From Lumbricus rubellus (taxonomy: Eukaryota; Annelida; Clitellata; Crassiclitellata; Lumbricidae): a stretch of DNA of 64,000 bases. The notes below the pieces were generated by a model. The model saw only the letters and a program-made list of their open reading frames with translations, did not search any database and was not told the DNA's origin. The translations under genes were made by a program, and so were the position numbers. The stretch is taken from the NCBI GenBank assembly GCA_945859605.1, contig OX243821.1:22944831-23008830 (forward strand). The letters are read 5' to 3'. Positions 1 to 10,559 of this stretch are shown in pieces (positions within the stretch are counted from its first letter, which is position 1; each line of letters opens with the position of its first letter).

Positions 1-227
<227 letters not shown>

Positions 228-1531
228 CTCGTCGTCTTCTCTAATTAACGCCGAACCAGATATAGATTAAATGTCATTCGTTTTAAAGGTGTGTTATGTT
301 ATCGAAATTTCAAATCATAAGAAGCGAACGGTGAGGACAAGGCGGAGGAGACGTCGCGTTCGGACGAAGGAAGGGGACGCAGCCCCGTCTCCGCCCGATA
401 GATGACGCGCCTCGATGCTTGTGTGGAGAGCGACGGGAGGGTGTGGTGTCTGACTGATTAAGCGGCGAAAAAGAATCCGGCCTTTTTCTTACTATACTAT
501 GATAATAATTATTGTTTGCTCAAACTATGTATGGCTGGTCAGGTGGTATCCAATTATTTGCGGGCGCACGTCGACTTGGAATGGTTGTCCAGGTATTGAG
601 ATTGTTTGTGCACATTTGAAGATGAAGAAGTGTTATATGGCGATGGAATTGATTGTAGAGAGACGAAGAAGTGTGTGCTGTGATTGGTGGATGGTTAGAG
701 AACGTCGAAGAAGTGTTATGCAAAATAATAATAGAGGAAATTGTCCAGAAATAGAACACAAATGAGGAAGGGTGTCCAGATTTTGAAAGAGACTTGACAG
801 AATGACCAAAAATCTTAGTGACCATGCTATTTTTCATTTACCGGAGTAATCTTTTGCGAATGAAGCATTACGTTAACGATTTTCTGAAAAGTAATGGACC
901 TAGGCGGAGTCTATTGGAAACTTTTCCCAGATATAAATTGAAAATTGTCCTTTTTAAGGTGTCTTTTATTATATAAAGTTAATATCAAATCATCCTCATT
1001 AACTACATAGTTTCTTAATAGTCATGAATTTACAATGAAAAATTTGCAGAAACAAATATAAATTACATGTCATACGTTTTAAAGGTGTGTAATTTTATCG
1101 AAATTAAAATCATCCGTATCATTTATAAACTACAAAGTTTCTTAAAAGACATCGTTGCAAAGTCAACATTAAAGTTCTCATTATTTAGCGCATTTGACAT
1201 GATGAGTGAGGAACAGATATGACAAGGAACCGATTTGCTGCTACACCAATAACGTTGTCAGTGGTCCGCGTGAGAGAGATGTCTCCGTATTATCTGTGCG
1301 GCGGCCATGCTAAAGCGCCGACGTTTCGTGACAAGTCGTACAACTTTGAGAAAGACGATGAAGAAGGCGATTGAATTTCTTGCATAGATGGTGACAGAGA
1401 AGTTCAGGAGAGAGAGAAAGACAAGCGATCAGTCAATGAATTATGTCTTACTTGCTTGAACTGATAAGATTTATGATGGCTGAGTTAATCTGTTGGTAAT
1501 ATTGGCTGTCTATCCGAAGCGCGCTCTTTCG

Positions 1532-1565
1532 ACACCTTTTAAACATTTTTAAATAGGTGTATATA
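1532..1565 (-). promoter_or_regulatory. Bipartite ACACCT-N22-TATATA motif
   Basis: ACACCT starts at 1532 and TATATA at 1560, 28 bp apart. The paralogous intron of gene B keeps it at 37638/37666, although the 22 bp between differ. Confidence 0.5.
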
Positions 1566-2175
1566 AGACGTGCTCAGCATAATGCAAACAAATTTGTCTA
1601 GAGGGGCTCAGTCTCTGTTGTCATAAGCGATCAGTCAATGAATTACGTCTTACCTGCTTGAACTGGGAAGAGTAAATCAGTTGGTAATGTTGGCAGACAA
1701 GCTGAATCAGTGGTTCCAAACCTTTTTCGACTTTATGACCGCTTTTCTTAGTTAAAGGACATAAGATGACAACAAGGCTCAAATTTATTTAACTGAAAGC
1801 ATATACAATTATTGTTATAATTGAATCAAAATGGAATGTGTGATGTTATTTATAGACGTGAAAATAAAATTGTTTGTAATAGAAAATAATTATGTGTTCT
1901 ATCCTGTCCAAATTGTCAATTTTTCATAATTTTTTTCATTCTTTCATAGATGAGGGCCACTTTTGGCCCGCGGGCCACGGGTTGGAAACCGCTGGGCTAA
2001 ATATGCTTTTTCCAACACCTTTGAAACAAATATTAACAATTGAATATAAGTAAAAGAAACGCTTAAGCAAGCTATTAATACGTACAGTTTATTCTATGTC
2101 GCTGGGACAGGCAAAACGCAGTCAATAAGGTAAAATGAGTTAAGGCGTATAATTGTATAGATTATAGAAATTTTT

Positions 2176-2285
2176 AACTCCGCCACTGCTCCCTCTCAGT
2201 GCCAGCCCCAAGCTTTGCAAAAGGAGGAGGGCGACGTCAGTGATCTTTGTTTACACAGACTGCATGTTGAACTGAAACAAGCAAC
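2176..2285 (+). repeat. ~100-bp dispersed repeat (GGAGGAGGGCGACG family)
   Basis: Starts AACTCCGCCACTG, continues with CAGTGCCAGCCCCAAGC and GGAGGAGGGCGACG, and ends in ATCTTTG then ACTGAAAC. Relatives in this sense are near 6170-6260, 32890-32985, 37790-37890, 37940-38010, 43635-43710, 43733-43840 and 46965-47075. Opposite-sense copies are near 25185-25285, 49275-49375, 49405-49500, 50535-50600, 52180-52290 and 57965-58065. The 3' part (ATCATCTTTGATATGACACA) is also the tail of the tRNA-SINE at 11248-11438, so it is probably a SINE or LINE tail domain. Confidence 0.7.
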
Positions 2286-2534
2286 TAAATGTTGACTTCT
2301 TGTTCTCTCTTCTTTCTACTGAAACAACGACGACGACTATGATGACGACGGTGACGGTGACGGTGATAGCGACGACGATGATAATAAAAGTTGTCAAGTA
2401 GTTGTATTAACAGTTTACAGTAGTATTTTGAATATTAGTTATAGTTATGGTTATAAATATGGTGATAGTTATAGTGATTGTAATGGTGATAGAAATAAAT
2501 AATACAGAATAAGCAGTGATAACAACAACAACAT

Positions 2535-2816
2535 AGCCTCGTTAGCTACCCCGGTAAGCGCGAACGGCATTCGTCTGTTGGATACAACGGACTGCGGTTC
2601 AAGCCCCGGGCTGGGAGTTGACATTCAGAGATTTAGATTATCTCGGGCTATCACGTGTGGGACGCAGGGGTGCAAGCTCCTGCGGAGCGACCTTGGGCAA
2701 GTTGCTTACCCATCATTGTCTGTGGGGAAGGCAACGGGAAACCACCTCACTCATCTCATCCCCAGGGGCGTAAAGCCAATGAACCTGCCTACGGGCAGAG
2801 CACCATCATCATCATC
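2535..2816 (+). mobile_element. tRNA-derived SINE, second sequence type, gene A only
   Basis: A tRNA-like head contains a B-box-like GGTTCAAGCCCC near 2597. A body of about 200 bp includes ACCTTGGGCAAGTTGCTTAC, and the element ends in an ATC/AAC simple repeat. It is bracketed by AACAACAACAACAT at 2521-2534 and 2817-2830, a 14-bp target duplication (low complexity, but exact). The matching part of gene B near 38715-38760 has only one short CAACAACAT and no element, which marks an empty site. Confidence 0.8.
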
Positions 2817-3164
2817 AACAACAACAACATCAACGACAAAACAGGTTCATTAATTTTTGGTTTACCATTGCCTATGTAACACACATCGTGGCTGCGTTAG
2901 CCTAAAACTAATCATAAATTGAATGGTTTTACTAAGACATAAAAAACACAGAAGGCGGAAGCACTAATACTTTGTCGAATGCTAAATGAATAAATACAGT
3001 CACAAGCCAACGTTTTAATGGTGTTTTAAATATAAACCAAAATATAAACCAAAACAGTAGACTCATTCTCAATGAGTCTATCAAATGTTGTCGTTAACCA
3101 GTTCTAACTGCATGATTGCCTGCTAAATTTAAATCTTATCTTAATAGTAAAATACATAAATGAA

Positions 3165-3218
3165 TATATATATATATTATATATATATATATATTTAATA
3201 CATATATACGCATATATG

Positions 3219-3272
<54 letters not shown>

Positions 3273-3308
3273 ATATGTATATTTAATATATAATATATAT
3301 ATATATAA
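3165..3308. repeat. (TA)n microsatellite
   Basis: Long AT dinucleotide tract just upstream of the LIM2 exon of gene A. Gene B lacks it at the matching place. Confidence 0.95.
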
Positions 3309-3330
3309 AGTCAATGTTTTTCTTTTGTAG

Positions 3331-3456
3331 GTTATTTGGTACAACAGGATACTGTTCGGCATGTTCAAAGATGATTCCTGCGTTTGAGATGGTGATGAGA
3401 GCGAAAGGAAATGTCTACCATTTAGAATGCTTTGCTTGTCAACAGTGCAGCCACAG
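3331..3456 (+). CDS. LMO: LMO gene A, third coding exon (second LIM domain, first part)
   Basis: LIM-only transcription cofactor: a nuclear adaptor without DNA-binding domain that bridges LDB1/Chip and other regulators. The exon reads [20 protein letters not shown]... and ends [10 protein letters not shown]. The zinc ligands of the LIM2 N-terminal half are visible: Cys-x2-Cys, 18 residues, His-x2-Cys, Cys-x2-Cys. The acceptor is TTTTGTAG at 3323-3330 and the donor is CAG/GTAAGC. The 126-nt exon joins after two bases of an Arg codon (AG|G) at both ends, matching the phase of the gene B exons. The translation is identical to gene B and differs only at silent sites. Exons 1 and 2 of this copy lie left of the window. 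Paralogue choice (LMO1/3/Beadex rather than LMO4) rests on [15 protein letters not shown] and the tail; family assignment is firm. Confidence 0.95.
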
Positions 3457-3575
3457 GTAAGCATGGTCAACGCTCGTAAATAAGCTGGTGCCCGCGCTCA
3501 GCTTGTGAGAGGCGTTTTAGAAAAACGAAAATTGCAATAATGATTTATGCGTATTTAAATGGAATGCCCATCTTA

Positions 3576-3713
3576 ATACATTCATTCATTCGTTCATTCG
3601 TTCGTTCATTCATTCATTCATTCATTCATTCATTCATTCATTCACAAGGGCATGGTCATGATGATGACGACGACGACAATGATGATGATTATGTTGATGT
3701 TGATGTTGATGAT

Positions 3714-3760
<47 letters not shown>

Positions 3761-3775
3761 TGATGATGATGGTAA
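3576..3775. repeat. (TTCA)n followed by GAT/GAC triplet repeats
   Basis: TTCA tetranucleotides at about 3576-3645, then GATGAC-type triplets to about 3771. Gene B keeps the TTCA part (41150-41235) but not the triplets. Confidence 0.9.
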
Positions 3776-3867
3776 TAACATAAACAATAACAGGGAAATA
3801 ATTATTTTAGGGTTGTGATTGAAGCCCTGCAAGAACGTCCATTAGCTAATTCTACATATTGCGAATT

Positions 3868-4861
3868 TTAACCCTCGGGCTACCAAGGGGGGGGGTGGTA
3901 TCCACCCCCCCCCCCTAGGTTTTTCCCAAATAAAACTTTTTTCGTTAAGAATAAAATTTTGACGTTTTAGGTGGCTGTAGAGGATTCATTTGCACACATT
4001 TTGAGCTAAAATGTGTGATGATATACCATACCATTCAAAAGTTACACCCGATATACCCGAGGCACCAGGGGGGGGGTGGATACCACCCCCCCCCTTAGAT
4101 TATCGGCTGTATCTTATCCGTCCTTTGACATGAAGAGACACCAATTACACCATTCTGTAGAGGGAATGTGGGGCTACATTGTGGTGGTCACGGAGTTGTC
4201 ATTTGACAACCGGAAGTGCTCAAAATAAATTAAAGTATATAAAAAGGTGTTTTATTTTCATAAAAGTTTCATGTTGTTCCTATTAAAAATTATTCATAAT
4301 TTATTTTTTAAGAGAAATAAATTATGTCATTCTATAGAGGGCAATTAGGGCTATTTAGTGATACCAAATAATTTGACATTTGATGACCGGAAGTGCTCAA
4401 AATAAATTTAAATGTGTGAAAATGTTGGGTTTTTTTACAACGCAAACCGATAAGTCTGCGTAAACGTTTTTCAGCATGTTTTACGTGTTTTTTCTTTTTT
4501 TATTGTAACTAAAACTAACTTATTACTAGTTTTTATAGTTGAATATTGGACTTTATTATATGTAACCTATTTTAAATTAAATAAATTATGTTAAAAACAC
4601 ACAGAATCTAATATTTTGCTTATGCGAAAGTATACATTTTGTGGAATCGACGGGTGCCTACGGTAAAAAATTCATAACTTTGGGGTGCTTTCATATATTT
4701 TAAACCTAAATATACCATTTTGTGCAGAAATGAATGCTGAATCCATAGGTGTATTACAAGTTATGATATCTCAAACCAAACCCAAAATCCAGGGGGGGGT
4801 GGTAACCACCCCCCCCTTGGTAGTCAGTGTTACAAAAAAAGCTTGGTAGCCTGAGGGTTAA
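3868..4861. mobile_element. TTAA-flanked piggyBac-like MITE, family 1, full copy (994 bp)
   Basis: Bounded by TTAA at 3868-3871 and 4858-4861. Terminal inverted repeats are CCCTCGGGCTACCAAG at the left and CTTGGTAGCCTGAGGG at the right (one mismatch). TTAA target duplication with ends beginning CCC is the piggyBac signature. It has no transposase frame, so it is non-autonomous. It contains three palindromes of a G-run, GGTGGTA or GGTGGAT, then a C-run (near 3888-3915, 4068-4096 and 4792-4817). Near-identical relatives are at 26888-27556 (internally deleted) and 61262-62239. The gene B intron lacks it. Confidence 0.85.
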
Positions 4862-5054
4862 TCATGCTGTGTAATTTTGAAATCATACGCATATTTTTTA
4901 TGTGTTCTTGTTTCTTTTATTATATTACGATATTTATTTTTTCAACAAATATTCCCAAGTCCAATCACCCTCTTTTTGTTCTTTGTTTTTTTCATCAGCA
5001 TGCCATGATTAATACATGTACGTTTGTCAGTGACACTTCGGGCGCACTTCTAAT

Positions 5055-5088
5055 ACACCTTTAAAATATTTTTTTGTAAAGCTATATA
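5055..5088 (-). promoter_or_regulatory. Bipartite ACACCT-N22-TATATA motif
   Basis: ACACCT at 5055 and TATATA at 5083, 28 bp apart, inside the last intron of gene A. Related copies in gene B's last intron are at about 41341 and 41429. Confidence 0.5.
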
Positions 5089-5167
5089 AATTTACCACTG
5101 CATACGTAAATCTAATAATATAACAACTGGCCCATGATTTTGTCTGGACAATAATAATAGACAAATC

Positions 5168-5235
5168 ATTATTATTATTATTCCACAGTTTAACGTCATC
5201 CTATGGCAGCAAAGGCCGTTGACGACAATACAATA
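5168..5235 (-). mobile_element. 3' end fragment of the I/Nimb-like LINE
   Basis: Read on the minus strand it gives GTCGTCAACGGCCTTTGCTG, then CCATAGGATGACGTTAAACT and an ATA/AAT tail. This matches the last about 50 bp of the LINE at 17390-21543 (GTCGTCAACGGCCTTAGATG... at 21481) with few changes. It is a very short 5'-truncated insertion in gene A's last intron. Confidence 0.75.
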
Positions 5236-5440
5236 TTCATTGACAATTTCAAAATAATGTTCAGTACGGCTGCTATATTGTGGTGTGTAGACATCAGAAC
5301 TTAATTTGGAATTGCAATCCTTCTAGAGTGTGTCAGTTTGATGGAAAATTAAAATTTATATTATTACAGGTGCGCTATATAAATCCCGATTGATAGTTCG
5401 ATACTGATGGTCACGATTACGTTTTTATGTTATTGTATAG

Positions 5441-5642
5441 GTTTTGCGTTGGTGACCGTTACTACCTGTGTGACAATAAGATCCTCTGTGAGTATGACTA
5501 CGAGGAGCGATTGGCCTTTGCCAAGATGTCCTACGGTTACAACGCTTTGACTCAGATCAAGCGCCAAACACAGAGTATTCTCAATGATGATATATCCAGC
5601 GGATACGGAAGTCTAAGTCCAAAGTCATCAACGGCCCAATAA
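5441..5642 (+). CDS. LMO: LMO gene A, last coding exon (end of LIM2 and C-terminal tail)
   Basis: The acceptor is TTGTATAG before 5441. The first base completes an Arg codon, then FCVGDRYYLCDNKILCEYDY supplies the final ligands of LIM2 (Cys-x2-Asp). A 45-residue tail follows (AKMSYGYNALTQIKRQTQ, then DDISSGYGSLSP and a stop at 5640). The length, 202 nt, equals the gene B exon. Compared with gene B the tail differs at four residues: SYGYN/SYDYN, GSLSP/GSPSP, and the last residues TAQ versus AAR. The extended tail with SSGYGS is longer than in vertebrate LMO1/3; its role is unknown. No AATAAA is obvious in the next 150 bases. Confidence 0.95.
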
Positions 5643-5929
5643 AAAAAAACAAAGGCCATACTGAACACGGAAATACTTTATTATTTTCACAGCGAGCTGT
5701 TTACTACAACTGTTACAGTTATATTATATTTTCCTCCTGTCACTGTGGATGAATTAAGTCATCAGATATAAACCTAAGTAATTTGTCTGGTTCTTATAAG
5801 GAATACATCCCCTTAAAAGTGGTGTGTAATTATTTGAACTTTGTGTGAAAAGTGTTACAGCGTAACGGTACAGTAACTCGACTGTGACTTTCAGTGTCTG
5901 AACAAAAGCTGTCGCTGATTACATAAACT

Positions 5930-6125
5930 AATGTATTGTACATTACATTAAATTTTGTATTGTTATGTTTTGTATTGTATTGTATTGTACTGCATTGCAT
6001 TGCATTGTATTGTGTTGTATTGTATTTCATTGCATTGCCTTGTATTGTTTTGTATATGACCATTTGTAAAGCGCTTCTGGTGGTCCCTACGCGGAGAACA
6101 GAGATGTCAAGCCTAAGGATGTAAG
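5930..6125 (-). mobile_element. (TATTG)n tract with attached retroposon 3' tail
   Basis: About 120 bp of TATTG/CATTG units, then GACCATTTGTAAAGCGCTTC. On the minus strand this is an AAAGCG-type LINE/SINE 3' end followed by its (CAATA)n tail, as also seen at 30977-31040. The same arrangement stands at 42309-42450 downstream of gene B, so it predates the A/B duplication. Confidence 0.6.
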
Positions 6126-6431
6126 AGGATACATGATCTTGTATAATTATATTGCATGATATTGCATATTGCGTGGACGAAGGAGGAGGGCGTCGCTAAT
6201 GTTTATTTGCTATACAGGATTCTGCCGTTACACTGAGACAGCGACAACAATTAACAATAATACTGTAATAATAATTTCGTAATAATGTTGAATTTATCAA
6301 ACACATTTGGGATTGTTGACAAAATTAACCACGTGGCTGGTTAGCACGGTTGTCTTGCCTAATAGTGGGCATAGTATTTATAAATATAAATACATTGTAA
6401 AGTGTTTTTTATAATTGTGTGGTGACAGTTT
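6126..6431. other. Spacer downstream of gene A
   Basis: Contains a decayed copy of the GGAGGAGGGCGTCG repeat (about 6170-6260) and A/T-rich unique sequence; no gene seen. Confidence 0.6.
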
Positions 6432-6529
6432 TTGTCTACCAACAAAGTCGTCGTTTCCGTCATGTGCAACACACAGCTATATGATTTTTCTTGTGGAGGT
6501 TTAAATAGGAGATTGTTATATACTGTCAA

Positions 6530-6720
6530 AGGTGTTCAACTACCAAGCAAAGACCGCCCTTGGCATTTTAACACTAACTCATTCATACAGAACGTGTACG
6601 CCGTTGACATTATAGCCGAGTGTTTACATCCCGGTGGAGAACGGCTTGTATTGGAGTTGTACTTCGACCGTGAATCGTTTCAATCGACCGACGCGATATA
6701 GGATGAGTTAGTATTGCGTA
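6530..6720 (+). repeat. Dispersed repeat R (AGAACGTGTACGCCGT ... GATGAGTTAGTATTGCGTAA)
   Basis: Contains TATAGCCGAGTGTTTACATC, GGAGTTGTACTTC and TTCAATCGACCGACGCGA. Copies lie at 43398-43545 and 46100-46260, with 3' parts only near 46350-46440 and 46510-46570. The 3' edge is followed in three copies by CTCTCTTT then an ACACCT...TATATAA motif. The open frame at 6432-6701 runs across this repeat but has no recognisable domain, and the frame is not kept in other copies. I treat it as non-coding. Confidence 0.6.
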
Positions 6721-6721
6721 A

Positions 6722-7060
6722 TAATAATATAATGTTTTTTAAAAAATATTCATGTTCACAGCAATTTGCACTAATGTTCACACGACATTGCAATTGAATT
6801 TAATACCTAACGAGGTAAAGTATAAATTGAGCAAGGTTAAAAGAAGGAGTGCGCGTTATAGTTATGGTGGACCAGACCAGAGCGTGGTGAAAAAGAAGGC
6901 GACTTTACCAAATATAAGATGCTGTTAGACAGTGGTAAGTACTGCAAGCAAAGCTCTTTAAACTGATTCTGCTTTAGTTTAGCTTCACGTTTTAGACTGA
7001 ATTTCACAAGTTGCGAGTTTTAATATTGTTCGCAGTTTTAGTTATACAAATTAGTTTCAT
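6722..7060. other. Unique spacer
   Basis: A/T-rich; no gene, no repeat relationship recognised. Confidence 0.5.
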
Positions 7061-7062
7061 GA

Positions 7063-7412
7063 ATGAATGAATGAATGAATGAATGAATGAATGAATGAAT
7101 GAATGAATGAATGAATGAAGGATTTTTTTTGGTGTACGGCAGGATTGAAGAACTTTTACATTATCACATTATAATTCTATCCAAACCTTTTCTTTCTATT
7201 CTGTTGCATTCGCTTTCTATTCATTTCTATTCAATTCTATTCATTTCTATTCATTTCTATTCATTTCTATTCATTTCTACTCCATTCTAATGTATTCTAT
7301 TCCATTGTGTTCTATCTATGAAAATATACTGTATTCTACTGCATTGTATTCTATTCCGTTGTATTCTATTTCATTATATTCTATTCTATTTACTTATAGA
7401 GCGTGCACTGAC
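7063..7412. repeat. (GAAT)n and (TTCTATTCAT)n microsatellites
   Basis: GAATGAAT units at about 7063-7118, then an imperfect TTCTATTCAT/TTCTATTCCATTG array from about 7190 to 7400. Confidence 0.9.
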
Positions 7413-7894
7413 AACACGCACACACACAAGCATACACACACACACACACGCGCAAACACAGACACACACACACACAAACACACGTAGACTCGTGGCTGTT
7501 AAACCAAGCGAGCGGGCGTCCCATTCCCTTATCCGTCTGCCGTCTATTCTTCTCCCCTCCGCTTGTATCTCTATGCGAGTCGCTTCATTGACTCTTCTAA
7601 CGGGTGAGTAGATAGATTGCCGCCGACAATGTATCCGGTCAGCCGCGCGGTCGTTATCCGGGTGTGGTGATAAATCGAGACCAAGGAAAGAGTTTCCGAT
7701 ATTACCAAATATTCGTGACGTGGTCCTCCCCGTTTAGTAAAGACTGGGACTGGTACTTTTCGTGACGCTAAGGCATGGACGCATGGTTTCCGAACTTTGA
7801 GGAGTAACTGAGTGGACTCCATGGCACTGCCTGAGTACGACGTGACGATGCTGTCTTCGGCACACGCACACGCACACAGACACACAGACACACA

Positions 7895-7942
<48 letters not shown>

Positions 7943-8185
7943 TTGATTTTATGCTGTCACCAAAAGATGGAACAATTCCATACCTGACTTTTCCTTCAGA
8001 CTAAAATTATTGACTGCTTGAATTTTAGCAGCGTTTTGGTTTGTGATAGGCACCTACCGACAATGACAAACGCACAATGAGTTTTTCCGCTTGTATTTAT
8101 ATGCTAACGGAAAATTTAAAAGAGGTGTCGTAGAGACTGCCCTCCGTATATACCAAAAACGGCTAACTTTCGTCATCTGTTACCT
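7413..8185. other. Spacer with (CA)n blocks
   Basis: CACACA-rich blocks at 7413-7480 and 7860-7938 flank about 370 bp of more GC-rich unique sequence (7490-7855) that has no convincing frame. Confidence 0.6.
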
Positions 8186-8327
8186 CAAGCCGCGGCGTAA
8201 TCTTTCACTGGCAGTTGCTCTTGAGCTTCAGCGTGAAACTCCGTTTCGGTGTCCGCGCTGTATAGCTGAGAGCGCCTCTGAGAAGTAATTCTGAAGAGGT
8301 GCTATAACAAATGCACATACATACCAT
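8186..8327 (+). mobile_element. tRNA-SINE type 1, 5'-truncated
   Basis: Matches the body and tail of the full SINE at 33591-33804: GCCGCGGCGTAATC, GCGTGAAACTCCGTTTCG, GTGTCCGCGCTGTA, GAGCGCCTCTGAG and GTGCTATAACAAATGCACAT. Confidence 0.85.
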
Positions 8328-8329
8328 GT

Positions 8330-9420
8330 AGCAATTTCCACTCTTTTAGGTCAATAGTTATGGTCTATTTTGCACCATCCTACCCAATCTTTTCAATCTA
8401 TCCAATAATATCCTTTTTTTCTTTATGTACAATTCCACTCCATTCTATTTCATTCATCTATCGGAACAAATTTCGTCGAGGTCCCGAATCGCCTTCACAC
8501 CGACCGACGCATGACGATAACAGCAAGCAGACCTTGGTGACCAGGCAGCCGAGAGGAACGTTGGGCGGCGGACGGTGGGACAAGGGCTGCTTGCCTGTTT
8601 GGCTTGTCGGTTGGTGGGTCGGTGTGTTATTGCGAGTAACACGCTTAGACCATTAGTCTAATGTTGAAGACTCGTCTAAAACGGGGAACAGTTGTATTTA
8701 ATCGACCGTACAAGGGAATATTCTATCTGGTTGGCGCGCTCACTTGCTCCATTACCCTTCCAGCCTCTTTCTCTCTGACTGTCTGTTTGTTTGTCTATGT
8801 CTTTGTCTGTAAGTTCCTGTCTGTCTGACTCTGTCAGTTTCTACATTCATTGTCTATCTGTCACATGTACATGTATGTATATTTTTTGAGTCAGGAAGGA
8901 GCTGGAGACAGACAAACATACTCACAGACGCACAGAAAGAGGGCGTGGAAGTTTCAAAAGTGCATGATTCTATATTATGTGTTGTGCCTAGTCATCAGTA
9001 GACTGTGGAACAAATATGATGTTATCTTTACTAACTGATCGTTTTGAGCGTTTAGGCTACGACACATTGTCAAGTCAAGGAAGGAAAGACTGGCTTAAGT
9101 TAAACTTTGGTGCAGTGTCAGGTTTTTATATCAAACGTATTGAATCATTTTAAGGGTGTTTTAGTGTACTCCAAAATATCGCGTTTTGAAATAATTATAG
9201 TCAAAACTAAATAACGATCTTATCGTATCTGTGATCGTTTATCTGCTGATGACCAATTATTATCTAGCGCCTTTGAGATGCTGTGGGTAGACGAACGACA
9301 CGCTCCAGTGAACAACTGATGATGTGGATGACGAGGAGGAGGGAGTGTGGAAGATGAATAGGAAGATGAAGAGCAGGAGGAGAACTAGAAAGATCAGGAG
9401 TATTATATTATGAGTATGTC
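8330..9420. other. Unique spacer with short simple repeats
   Basis: CTGTCTGT-type pyrimidine stretch near 8770-8860 and an AGG-rich stretch near 9325-9400. No gene is seen; a TATATC/GGGTGT motif copy lies at 9127-9159. Confidence 0.5.
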
Positions 9421-9434
9421 CGCCCAACAATTCT

Positions 9435-9468
9435 TATATAGTACTGTATGTAAACGATTTAGAGGTGT
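9435..9468 (+). promoter_or_regulatory. Bipartite TATATA-N22-AGGTGT motif
   Basis: TATATA at 9435 and AGGTGT at 9463, exactly 28 bp apart, in unique sequence with no similarity to the flanks of other copies. Confidence 0.5.
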
Positions 9469-9534
9469 TCGCGTGAACATCTTAAATTACTTTTATAATT
9501 GTCATCATCCTTTTTTATTAGTGTTATTAATAAT

Positions 9535-9640
9535 TAGAAGGGTAAGGAGGAGCAGGAGGAGGAAGAGGAAGAAGACGAGGAGAAAGAGAAAGAGGATTAG
9601 ATCGAGACACAGAGAAGGAAAGAGGAAAGGAAATATGGTA
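9535..9640 (+). repeat. Purine-rich AGG/AGA tract
   Basis: AGGAGGAAGAGG-type low-complexity sequence. The Arg/Lys-rich frame across it is a composition artefact. Confidence 0.8.
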
Positions 9641-9689
9641 GTTACGAAATTATTCTTTGATACGATGCAACTGTAGTATATACACATAA

Positions 9690-10340
9690 TAAATTATAGT
9701 AAGCATTCGCCAATTTAATCTTATTTAGACGAATTATATCGCTTTAACAAGGTGTCTAAAAGACTACAGTTTATTTACGAAGCGACTCGACTGAAGATGT
9801 TTTAAAAGGTGTTTAAAAGGTGTTTTAAATCACTATTTTTATATGCAATGTTTAATGATTCAACCATAGGTACTTACAGTAATCATTTGCCATATTAATC
9901 TTATATTACTTTAGCAAGCAAAGGTAAATCTTTAGCAAGGTGTCTAAACGACTACAATTAATTCATCAAGATACTCGACGTTTGACATTTGAAAAAGGAG
10001 TTGAATAAATCACTTTCATCATTTGCAATATGTAAATTTTTTTTATCACACTGTAACACCTAAGACAGCTAAAATACGTGGCAACTGAAATATTGGAGCT
10101 GCAGTTAACGGCGTTTGTGAGGCTTAAATTTCATGGGGGAATGGTGGTTGTGTTTGACCTATGAGGTGGAACTGATAAAAGTAGGCGTGGTAATTTTAAT
10201 ATTAAATTAGATTAAACATTATTCTTGCTTTGAATGCTAATCTGCTTTATAGTTTGTCGACAATATGTATGTGTGAGCACTTGCTTCTGACTCTAAATCA
10301 GAATGATGCCTGTTCAAATCACGTCAGGGTCATAGTTGTT
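9690..10340. other. Spacer with clustered AGGTGT cores
   Basis: No gene. Four AAGGTGT cores lie within 190 bp (about 9749, 9810, 9821 and 9938), including a direct TTTAAAAGGTGT duplication. Confidence 0.5.
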
Positions 10341-10556
10341 GTGGGTCGCAGTGATGTAGTGGGTATGTTCGCTGCAATGCAGCCGGATGGCTGCAGGTTC
10401 AAATCCACCTCAAGTCGCCGCGTAGGGATCTTTGGCAAGTCATTCGCTCGCAATTGCTCAGCGTTTCGGCGTGAAACACGGATTCAGTGTCCGCGCTGTA
10501 GTCGGGAGCGCTTCTGAGTTAAACCTTAGAGAAACGTTCCAACAAGTGCACATACA
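10341..10556 (+). mobile_element. tRNA-SINE type 1, near full length
   Basis: Head GTGGGTCGCAGTGATGTAG with a B box GGTTCAAATCC near 10397, body AAGTCATTCGCTCGCAATTG and GCGTGAAACACGG, tail TCGGGAGCGCTTCTGAG, end AACAAGTGCACATACAG. Confidence 0.85.
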
Positions 10557-10559
10557 GAA

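Larger units (their letters stand above)
228..2520 (+). other. LMO gene A intron (LIM1-LIM2), paralogous to gene B intron
   Basis: No coding sequence is seen. The segment aligns piecewise with 34913-38730: the shared CTAATTAACGCCG start, the shared GAGTCTATTGGAAACTTT near 917 and 37042, and the shared GTGAGAGATGTCTCCGTATT near 1270 and 37362. It is therefore intron duplicated with the gene. It holds AGGTGT/ACACCT motif copies near 289, 956, 1083 and 1532. A copy of the GGAGGAGGGCGACG repeat lies at about 2176-2285, followed by GAT/GAC-rich and TATGGTTATAA-rich simple sequence. Confidence 0.75.

Noticed and set aside
3195..3470. 91-codon minus-strand frame over the LIM2 exon
   Set aside because: Antisense of the LMO exon plus an (AT)n tract.
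4220..4260. TATATAAAAAGGTGTTTT inside the MITE as a motif copy
   Set aside because: The two halves are adjacent, not 28 bp apart, so it does not fit the spacing rule.
6432..6701. 89-codon frame as a gene downstream of LMO gene A
   Set aside because: Half of it is repeat R, and the frame is broken in the other R copies at 43398 and 46101.
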